DNA of 64,000 bases from positions 28,785,847 through 28,849,846 of the forward strand of contig OX463859.1 of NCBI GenBank assembly GCA_949825065.1, in the 5' to 3' direction. Shown here in pieces: positions 39,001 through 51,000 of the stretch. The stretch is from Odontocerum albicorne. Its lineage: Eukaryota > Arthropoda > Insecta > Trichoptera > Odontoceridae. Position 1 is the stretch's first letter. The number at the start of each line of letters is the position of its first letter. The notes under the pieces are model-generated. The model was not told where the DNA came from. It saw only the letters and a program-made list of their open reading frames with translations, and made no database searches. Made by a program: the position numbers and the translations under genes.

Positions 39001-42000
39001 GTTTCAAGGTTTTCACTTCAACATCAGGGGAGCACAAACAAGACTCGGAGACGTCAGGAGAGCGCAAATAAGACTTGTTTGTACTCCTTGAAACCGGTAG
39101 GGTTATACCGTTATATAAAGCGGAATGAACAGTGTTTGACTAAAAAAATTACAATGTTTTTAAACCTCCACAGTGTTAATGCCTTAACTATAAATAATAT
39201 ATAAAATCGATGACCTACTAATTCAGAGCCCTTAAGACGAAAGGAGAATAATGAATCAGTTCTGCCAGACCTAGTTCATTCTCTATCATATTGAAAGGAA
39301 TAAGCTATTTAAATAAAATAGCAGTTTTTTTTATTTTCGGGTTAGGTCTTTTTGCTTTCGGAACTAATACCAATTAGATTGAAATAACCAATGAATTGTG
39401 TAAAGTGAGGGATACCTGTATAGATATTTATACTATAGTCAAATATATTGGCTAGCTATAGTTTTCCCAATCGTTGAAATTTTAGACTACTACCTTGATC
39501 AAAGAGTTTTAGGACCGGCCACCGTGTGGCGCTGTCAGTCACCCGATTGGAATTCTTTTTTTTTGTTAGATTACCACATCTATCATTGACACTTCCCTTT
39601 AAATTTCAGCGTCATAGCTTGACATTTGTAAAAGTTACGCTGCTCTGAGTACATCTACCTTTGTGCGTGTTTTCGATTTTTTACAAGTTTGAAAATGGCA
39701 TCAACTGTGCATCAACGAGTTTGCATTAAATTTTGTGTGAAAAACAGATTTAACGGTCCTAAGACCTTGGAAATGTTGGAGAAGTGTTTTTTGGTGGCAC
39801 GAACGCTTCAGAAGTGGTCGTGAGTCGGTCGAGGATGACGAACGCAGTGGCAGTCGAAAACCGATGAAAACATCTATAAAATCAAAGAAATGTTTGCCGA
39901 AAATCGCAAATTGACCATTAGAGAGCTGGCAGAGGACTTGAACATCGCTTATGGATCCGATCAAGACATTTTGGTTAGTGATTTGGGCCTCAGACGTGTC
40001 ACTGCAAAACTGGTGCCGAAAGACCTCAATTTCATGCGAAAAAAGGACCGCGTTGAAATAGCGAAAGACATGATTTCCATGAGTTTTTGACCAAAAACAA
40101 CACGACTACTATCCAGCAGCCTTTGATTTCACCTGATCTGGCTCCCTGCGACTTTTTCCTGTTCAACCGACTTAAAAAACCGCTTCGCGGAACGCGTTAC
40201 AGCACCCGAGAGGATGTCATGAGAAAATCGAAGACGGCTCTGATGGGCATACCGAAAATTGAGTACCAGCGGTGTTTCAAGGATTGGATCGAGCGCTGGC
40301 GTAAGTGCGTTGCAGTCGATGGGGAGTACTTTGATGGGGACCATATTGATTTTGATGAATAAACTTGTATTTTCCTAAAACTTTTTGATCAAGGTAGTAT
40401 ATAAATTTAAGTTAATGAAATAGGAATTTGTTTTTGAGAAATATCTTTTTAACATAATTTTTTTGTTTTATCACATAATTAACTCATGCATTGCCATTTT
40501 ATCTATTGTTTGTTTCTATGTTTTTTTTTTGTTTAGTGTTGTATTTTTATTTATTATGTAGTGAATTTATTTCTTAAATGTATTGAATGTTCAGGAAACA
40601 ATCAAAAGATATTGGTCTAGAAACTTCATTTACAACAAACCTATAACAATTGGTCAAAGGGCTTATGAAGCTATGAACAAAAGGGATTGTCAAAAAGTAA
40701 GATTAATAAATATATAAAACATATCATCATGAATCATATTCATATATCATCAAAAGAAATCATCCATATTTTTATATATCCTTGGATTTTTGTGGGTGTG
40801 GCCATTTTTTTTTAAACAGTATATCCTCATTTCTTTCGGACTAACACCTCCCGTTTTTACTTGCACGATATAAATAACATAGTTTATTTACTTGCCAGAT
40901 ATAAATAAATAAGATATAATTAAAAAAATATTAAACTACGAGTACTTATATAAGAAAATGAAATTTAATGTAGATATACTAAATTTTTAGTAAAATAAAT
41001 AAAACACTTTTATTTATTTTGTATTCACCACTTCTTTATTTGAGTTCACTACCGGTTTCAAAGACCTCCGGCTTCCTCGTCGGGTGAAGTTGAATTGACG
41101 AGGAAGACGGAGGTCTTTGAAACCGGTAGTGAACTCAAATAAAAAAGTGGTAAATACAAAATAAGTTATTATTTGTTTTATTTAAATTTAAAAAAATTTA
41201 TTTAAAAAATTATAAAAATTACACCACAAAGTGAAATCAACATCTTTTCTAAGATTCAAGAAATTAATGTATACTATCTTGATCAAAAAGTTTTAGGATT
41301 TTATTCATAAAATCGAAAATACAAGTTTATTCATCAAAATCGATATGGTCCCCTTCAAAGTACTCCCCATCAACTGCAACGCACTTACGCCAGCGCTTGA
41401 TCCAATCCTCGAAACACCGCTGGTACTCAATTTTCGGTATGTCCATCAGAGCCGTCTTCGATTTTTTCATGACATCCTCTCGGGTGCTGTGACGCGTTCG
41501 TTAAGTCGGTTGAACAGGAAAAAGTCGCAGGGAGCCAGATCAGGTAAATTCGAAGGCTGCTGGATAGTAGTCGTGTTGTTTTTGGTCAAAAACTCATGGA
41601 AATCATGTCTTTCGCGATTTCAACGCGGTCCTTTTTCTGAATTAAATTGAGGTCTTTCGGCACCAGTTTTGCAACGACACGTCTGAGGCCCAAAACACTA
41701 ACCCAAATGTCTTGAGCGCATCCATAAGCGATGTTCAAGTCCTCTGTCAGTTCTCTAATTGTCTATTTGCGGTTTTCGGCCAACATTTCTTTGATTTTAT
41801 CGATGTTTTCATCGGTTTTCGACTGCCACTGCGTTCGTCATCCTCGACCGACTCACGGCCACTTCTGAAGCGTTCGTGCCACTAAAAAACACTTCTCCAA
41901 CATTTCCAAGGTCTGCGGACCGTTAATCCGTTTTTCACACAAAATTTAATGCAAACTTGTTGATGCACAGTTGATGCCATTTTCAAACTTGTAAAAAATC

Positions 42001-45000
42001 GAAAACACGCACAAAGGTAGATGTACTCAGAGCAGCGTAACTTTTACAAATGTCAAGCTATGACGCTGAAATTTGAAGGGAAGTGTCAATGATAGATGTG
42101 GTAACCTAAAAAAAAAAACTAATTCCAATGGGGTGACTGACAGCACCACACGGTGGCCGATCCTAAAACTTTTTGATCAAGGTAGTACTGTTTGTGCTCC
42201 CCTGAAGATGAGGTGAAAGCCTTGAAACCGGTAGGGTTATAATGTCACAAAAAAGTGGAATAAACAGTGTTTGATAAAAATAAATTACAATTACCGATAT
42301 TGCTTTGTATTCTATTACCGATATTGCTTTGTATTCTATTACCGATATTGCTTTGTATTCTATTACCGATATTGCTTTGCATTCTATTATCGATATTGCT
42401 TTGTGTCATCCCAATATACTTATTTCATGTATGGCAGCTCTTTTGTAGTTTATCTCCCTTGTTTTCTTTCAAAAATCTTATAATAGTAAAAAAATATTTT
42501 TATCTTTATTATTATAATGCAGGTATTATTTTTTCTCAAAGTAAGCATGAGGTAATGAAGACAGCCTAATCAAGATAGGAGGTAGAAACATATGTCACAG
42601 GGATTAATGTAATTAGCGGAATAACAAACTCATTTATTATAATGTAAATTATTTAATCTAAGATTTATTTATATTTAAATTAATCAAAATGAAAAATAGA
42701 TAATTGCGGTCGATTTTTTTATTGAAACTATTGACCCCTAGAAAAATCAAATCGATCCCAGGGGGTTGATATCGACCACTTTTAGAACTCTTGGTTTATA
42801 TCAAACATATATACGTGTGATCATATAAAAATGATCAAGAAGTGTTTTGGGAATGAATCAATGGGCGAAACATAAATTGAAGAGTGGTTTCAACGATTCC
42901 GAAATGACTGATTAAGTTCAAAATGGTCCTGGCCCTGGCAATCCCACATGAACCCCAGAAAATCTGAAATATGTACGTACGGCAATGAGTTGAAATTGTT
43001 GGATTCACCCTGAATTAAAAATCCAGCATTCTCCAGTGGAAAACACCGAGAGAAAAAAGACTAGAAAAAGTGCATCTTATTCGGAGCAATGTCATAATTT
43101 TTTTGACCACAACGGTCTCGTTCAATGACTTACGAGTTTTGAAGAGATTGACAGATGCAGTGAGAAGAAAATGGTATAATCTTTGGAAAGCGGTGACAGC
43201 CAGCTTTACCACAATAACATACATTTACACTGATCTTATCTCATCCAGGATTTTTTTAGTCAAACACCTTATTACGGAAGTCTGTTAGCCTCCGTACACG
43301 GTACCCTGCTATTTCTGGCTGTTCTTAAAACTAAATCCATCCTCTACAGGATTTAATGATGTAGATCAGACTAAGTAACATTCGATTAAGCAGCTGTAGG
43401 CTTTACTAAAAACTGAGTTTGAAAAGTGCTTCAGGCTATGAAACAAAGCTACGACTTCGCAAACATAGTACAATGAAACAAACTGACACCATTGTTCTAG
43501 GGTAGCTATTTCTTTTTTTGTAGCATACGGTCATACCGGACAAAAATTGTATATCAAAATATATAATTGTAATAAATGTCTTCCCTTGTCATTATACAGG
43601 GTGGGGCATGAATCCTGCTAACAAAAATAACTTTAAATAGCAATTTTTTTACTAAATTCAGTAATTCACACATGTTTTTTTTGGCAAGTCATTTTATAAA
43701 AATCATTTGATTTACACGCCCCCCGCACTCATTGGCGCAATGCAATTCCTCGAACTGAAATATTGTTCATCACAGTTGCTAATATACTCGTAGCTTGTTC
43801 GATAACTAATTGATGTCTTTAACTCCTCATAAATAGAAATCTGGAGCGGTAAGATCTGGTGACCTTGGAGGCCAACGATACGTACTGTTCCATGAGATTA
43901 TTTTTTTTGCAAAAACTCCCTATGCAAATCATCTATTATGGGTCTTTAATAAGGCAAGTGGCCCCATCTTGTTGAAACCATACATTTTTCAATGCAATCC
44001 TTCATCGGGGCAATTCCGAGGAGGAAAACTGCTTTCACATCTCTAAATAACGTTCACTATTTATTGTTATGGTTGTATCATTTAATAAAAAAATATATGG
44101 ACCAATAATGCACTTGGCCAATACCGCACACCATACAGTAACTCGCTCTAAATGCGATATTCGTTGCTGTAAATTTTGGGGATTTTTTCAGTACAAATAC
44201 GGCAGTTTTGATCATTCAAAATAAACTCCGCAAATTGTAACAATTTTCGACAAAATTCTAGACAAATTTACTGTTAAATTGTATTAAGATTGTGTGCCAG
44301 GTAAATTTTGTAAGGGAATATTCAAATCCTTATGCAATATACGACACACACTCCTTAGACTGATACCAGCATCCTATGCCAATTAATTGCCTGGTTAAAA
44401 TCATCACATCATTTTGAATAGCGGTAGCCACTGTGGCGATTTTATTCATTGTCTGAGATATCCAGTCTCGTTCATAGGGCTTCCTTTGGTCATTTCCTTT
44501 CTCGTTGATTAGTTCCACAATCCGCATTATGGTCCATCTGCTTGGAATATCCTGTCTTCTTTCATCTCAAAAAAAGTTATTATAATAATAAATTTTTTTA
44601 ACAAGATTCATGCCCCATTCTGTATAAAATGACTTTTTAAATTCCGATATAATTTATTTATTACAACACTATTATATTCATATTAGTAATCTATAAAAAT
44701 CATAAAGTATCCGGAACCTTAGACTATACAAGTATATTATAAGTTTTTTACTGTGGCAATACATCATGGTGAAAGTGCTTTGTGTCTGAAATAAAATTTT
44801 CACTGTATTATGCATATCATCCATTGTTATTTTGTTTCCCAAATGTTATATTGTTCACCGAAATTGCTTTTGTGGTTTTATGTTGTTTTATATATTGACA
44901 AGAGGTTTTGTGGTAATGTGTCTTGGGTCTTAACATTAATTTTATCGCAACCAGCTCAATCGAGGTCAAAATCATCCTAAAAATATGTTTTCTCTGGCTT

Positions 45001-48000
45001 TTATTTATGATGTTATTAAATAATTAGGCGATTAAATTTTATTTTTTACAACATTTTGGAGCTGTTATGGTGTGAAATTGTGTTTGTTTTTCATGGGTAT
45101 AACTACTTACTACTCCTATAAACACATTTTATATCAGTTTCCCAAATAAAATGCCGCGTTAAACATAACAATACCTCCCCAACACATCGCCTGACAGCTG
45201 AATATCGAAACTATACAATCTTCATTCACAACTATTATTTTAGTCAAACTATATCAGGATGTGATTTGATTCCCATTAGAACCCTATTTACTTTAAAAAG
45301 GGTTGCAGTCTGGTTTTTAATTAAGGATTCTTTAGCATCTTTCTGGTTCATTGGAAGAAGTTGTCACATGACAATAAAACTGCCAGGTTGTGCTATATAT
45401 AATGAAAGAAAAATATAATAGGGAAAAAAGCAGGGATAGTCAACATTTTTAAGCCGCGTGCTAAAACTGGTATTAGATCAAGGCTCGCGGGCCGCACGTG
45501 TTTTTTTTTAATTAATAAATTTGATAATAAAATACTGTCATGTTAATAAATTTGATAATAAAATCTTAGCAAATTTTGATACTGTCCAATTCGAGTATTA
45601 TATAAGTGTCCTATTGACTTTGTTTCCTATCGGTACACGCGGTTCAATGTACCTCCGAACTCTTCGTTCATCTGAGAAAATACTACCTATATAGTAGAAT
45701 TCTTCTACTTGTTCTAATCTTTTATTTCTCATCTATATATCACATTTACTTTTCCTTACTATATTTATTTTTACTTAAATCTTTCATGGTTATACATCTG
45801 TTGGATTGATTGGTTTGAAGCAATTCCTTTCAATCATCCAATTATTTCAACAGCTATAATTAAGTTGAACTGATTGAACGTCTATTGTATAATATCCGCC
45901 CCTGTCCCGCCGCCCCCTCTTATCTCGCAGAAAATTTTCAACGTGTTTCAGATCGTGGACTAGCGCTACGCTCAAACAAAGATAGTTTATTAGCCTTTCC
46001 AGTTCACCGCTCTTCTTTTTTACGTTGTCTTTTACTGTCCATGCAGTGAATGCTGAAATCAGTTACAAACTAATATTAGACGGGCTCCATCCTTGGCATG
46101 CTTTAAGAATCGACTGAAAAAACTCTTAATTTTTAGTCAGTAATATAATGTGTTTCATTCCTGATTTTTCTTTCCTCTCCACCATCCCTTCCTTTTCCTT
46201 TGATTGATATCTCATTTTATATGAAAAGGACTGTTTGGGCGATTGTCCGTCTTTGTGGGGTTTATGGGTGTACACTTAAGTATGTGTTCATGGATTTCGT
46301 GGGGATGGATTGACATTTGGATGTTTTTTGCGACCATGTATGTAACTTGCTTAATTTACTTTTGTGTGGTTGGTTGGAAGATATTGCTGCCTGGCAATAA
46401 GTCCACCAGATTGTATCTGCAATAAAAATGTTAAATAAATCAATAAAAAAGTTGCCCCTTATATTCATGTAATCACTATTATTGTGACAGGTTTGTTGCC
46501 CTTTATAATTTATATATTCACGTAATTACTATTATTGTGACAGGTTTGTTGCCCTTTACAGCCCCTTATATTCATGTAATCACTATTATTGTGACAGGTT
46601 TGTTGCCCTTTATAGCACCAATATTAGTTTTATCAAAATATGTTTTATTCATTATTCAGCAGGTTGAAACAGTTTATAGAGTGATAAGAATTGTTTTGTT
46701 CTTTGTTTTTTTAAGATAATACTTTCTTAAACTAATGTTTTTAAATTAAGGTGGTATTCTACTCTAGAGGCGTGAATATCAGGCGTTTTTTCAGAAAATA
46801 TTAAAAAAAAAAAAAAAATTTCGTGTACATTTTTTACAGTTTGTTTTATGGTGATTTGAGAATGTACAAAAAAATTTTGGATTTTTTTTTTCAAAATTCA
46901 AGATGTTATCAGCTATTATATTGGGTGTACAAATAAGTCACCGCCGTTTGACAAAAGTTGGCGCCACCAGTAAGTTATGGTTAAAATTGTCAGATGTAAA
47001 ATGTCATTATCGTAAGGTTGGACATCTGTCAACAACATGACCTTGAAATATTAGTGAATTTTTATCAGTATAACATATTTTTTTGTGTTCGAAAATGTCA
47101 AGTTTTGAGCCGAATAAGCGTCATTTGCGGGAGCTTTTGATTTACTTCTTCAATTTGAAGAAATCTGCAGCTGAGGCGCATCGATTGCTTGTAGAAGCAT
47201 ATGGTGAGGCTGCCTTAAGTGAGAGAAGTTGTCGTGAGTGGTTTCAAAAGTTTAAGAATGGTGAATTTGACATCGAAGACAAAGAACGTAGCGGAAGGCC
47301 GAAAGTGTACGAAGACGCGGAATTGGAAGTATTATTGGATCAAGATTCGTGCCAAACGCAAGAAGAACTTGCACTTACATTAGGAGTGACTCAACAAGCA
47401 ATTTCACATGGGTTGAAATCATTGGGAATGATTCAAAAACAAAGAAATTGGGATTCATATGAACTGACACGGAGAAACTTTGAATGCCAATTTTCCACAT
47501 GTGAAATGCTGCTTGCCAGGCATAAACGAAAGGGTTTTCTGCACCATATAGTCACTGGTGATGAAAAATGCATCCATTATGATAATCCAAAAAGGAAGAA
47601 ATCATGGGGATCCCCTGGTCATGCTTCAACATCTACGGCTAAGCCAAATATTCATGGAAAAAAACTCTTGTTGTGTATTTGGTGGGATCAGCTTGGTGTC
47701 GTGTATTATGAGTTGCTCAAACCGAATGAAACCATTGCTGGGGCTGTCTACCGAACATAATTGATGAGATTGAGCCGAGCACTCGAGGAAAAGCGCGCCC
47801 ACTACTACGCCAGACACGACAAAATTATTCTCCTGCATGATAATGCTAGTCCACATGTTGCGGCACCGGTCAAAACCTATTTGGAAACACTCAATTGAGT
47901 AGTTTTACCCCACCCGCTGTATTCACCAGACATTGCTCCTTCTGATTACCACTTGTTTTGATCGATGACGCATGGCCTGTCTGAGCAGCACTTCACATCA

Positions 48001-51000
48001 TATGAAGATACCAAAAATTGAGTCGATTCGTGGATAGCCTCAAAAGATGATGATGATGACTGACGCGGTATTCGTATGCTGACAGAAAGATGGGGAAAAG
48101 TAGTGGCAAGCGATGGGTACTACTTCGAATAAAACATGAGGTTCCGTTCTTTCACAATAAATGCCCATTTTTTTATAAAAAACGGCGGAAACTTATTTGT
48201 ACACCTAATATCTTGCCGTAAAAAAAGGGGTGGAACATGATTGGAACCCTTTCGTAAATTTTAAACAAAAACCATACACAGTTTCTTGATAAGAAATAAT
48301 GTCGTTATAGTTGGTACCAAAAAAAAAAAACCTAAAATGGCAGCTGTCTGAAAAATATTTCAATTTTTTTACCCTTTTTTTTAAATTTTAAAATTTTTTA
48401 AAAACAGTAAAAAAAATAGTTTTGAATTTTATTTTCCAAGGTAGGGGACGATATAAAAACATTTATCAAAGTTTCATAACAAATTTGAAGGCAATCGGTT
48501 GGATAGAACTTGAGATTTTATGTCGACCAGGTCGAAAAACGCATTTAAAGTTTTGAAATTATTGTCCGAGTCATTCCGGTGCGGCGTAATTGCTGCCTCA
48601 TTTATAGCTATAACTTCGTAAATATTAAGAATTTTAAAATTTCCTTTTGAGAACATATTCTTAAAGGTCTAAACTTTAAGAATATGAAAAAAAATAGGAT
48701 TTTTTTTTCAAATTTCTCGAGTTATCGTTGTTCTTATTAACGGATTTTAACTGTTACCTTTGAGATATCTGTAACTTTGAGATATATTCCTATAACCATC
48801 TTTTAAAATTTATGTTGCGTGATTTTTTTCAGAGCTACATCAATGCTGTATTGAACGACAGACTCAATAATGACGCTCTTGACGGAAACACACCAGCCTG
48901 GTTGCCAGACATAGCTTTGAATAAATTACTAGGAAATGCGGATGAAACAGACAATGTTAATTATGGATACAGGAACAATAATGGGAATGTTCTAGTTCCG
49001 AGAAGGGATAACAAAGTACGTGTTAAACTTCTTTGCGGGGCTGATCTCTTGGAGTCTTTTGCCACTCCTGGATTGTGGGCGGATGAAGATGTAAGTTATA
49101 ACTCTGCATTTTTATTTTAACTACTTTACGTACTAGCTGAAGGACTGAGGAAGTTGTATTTATTATTATTCTCATTATAGACAGGCAGCATATCAGGTCT
49201 GTAAATATGAAACCGGAATTCACTCATAGATGGCTCTAGTTGTCAATGTAGTGACTTTCATACCGCGTTATTGGTGCCTTTTTCTTGTGTTAACATTTGT
49301 AAACACAAGAAAAAGGCACCAATAACGCGGTAACAATACAAGTTTAATACAACTACATATGTTTTCATAGCGTTGAACATGTCTGTTTTTGTGCCTGAAA
49401 ACTACAATTCGCGGACAGCATTGATTTTCTGTTACCATTTGAAGAAAACTGTGGCAGAATCGCATCGAATGCTTGTCAAAGCTTACGGTGGGCATGCTCT
49501 TGGTAAATCACAGTACTTTGAGTGGTTTATAAAATTCAAAAGTGGCGATTTTGACGTGAGAAACGAAGAACGTGGAAGACCACCGAGAAAGTTTGAAGAC
49601 GCTGAATTGCAAGCATTGTCAGATGAGGATGACGCTCAAACGCAACAATATCTCGTGGATCAATTAAATGTGATACGAGAAGCCGTCTCCATACGTTTGA
49701 AAGCCATAGGAAAGATCCAGAAGGTGGGAAAATGGGTTCCACATGAACTGAATGAAAGACAGCAGGAAAACCAAAAAACCACTTGTGAAATGGTGCTCGC
49801 CAGGTACAAAAGAAAATAATTTCTCCATCGAATTGTGACTAGCGATGAAAAATGGATATATTTCGAAAATCCTAAGCGTAAAAGATCATGGGTAACTCCA
49901 AGCAAACCAGCGACATTGACTGCAAGGCCAAATTGCTATGGACGGAAGACAATGCTTTGTGTTGGGTGGGATCAGAAGGGTGGTATCTATTATGAGCTGC
50001 TAAAACCTGGCGAAACTGTTAATGCTAAACGCTACCGACAAACGACCAAAATATCAAAAGAGGCAACACAAAGTGATTTTGCTTCATGATAATGCACCAT
50101 CGCACACAGCAAAACCGGTCAAGGAAACGATTGAGGCGTTTAGTTGGCAAATGCTTACTCACCAGACTTGTCTCCGTCCGATTACTATTTATTTGCATCG
50201 ATGGGACACGCACTTGCTGAGCAGTACTTCACTTCTTGCGAAAATGTACGAAAATGGCTCGATAATTGGTTTGCCTCAAAAGAGCAACAGTTTTTTTGGC
50301 GTGGCATCCACAAATTGCCAGAGAGATGGGAAAAATGTGTAGCTAGCGATGGGTAATACTTTGAATAAAATATTTTTTACCATTTTCATACAATAAATGT
50401 GTATTTTCTATAAAAAAAATCCGGTTTCATATTTACATACCTGATATATGCTGTTAACCTTCCATTGTGCGCAATTAATCTATCAGATGAGCTATGATTC
50501 TTTTTCAATTCTACTGTGACTGTTTCTTGTAAAGGTGTGATGTCTCGGTAGCTTCCACCTCCACGGCCCTCTACGCAAACTAGCTGTGACTTATTCATTC
50601 AGTGCTTTCTTGTCTGACTCAGTGCACGTATAATCTGTGGGATTAGTTGCACCCGATTACCTGCAGCAAAGACTACAGAAACTGTATTCTTCACAAGATG
50701 AAATTCAAACTTCTCTTGCCGTTACATTCAGAGGAAGAGATGCTTCAAGTGTCGAGATCATAAGAAAGTTCGCCACTAATCTTCCTATCCTTACAACTCA
50801 ACTTATGTGTATATATTTATTTTGTAATAAATCTGTCAATAATCCCGAGTTATAGCGGCCTTGAGGAGAGTTTGCTTCCTAAACGGCGCTATATAAAGTG
50901 TCCTTTTATTATTATTGATTGTTTTATCTGAATTACATATTAGAGTATTTATTGCCCTCGATTATCCTTAAGGAGAGTCTGCTGTCTAAACGTTGATGTA

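Noticed and set aside
42267..42569. Leucine-rich repeated open frame at 42267 as a membrane protein
   Set aside because: It is the translation of a 24-bp tandem repeat; the length divisible by three keeps it open by chance.
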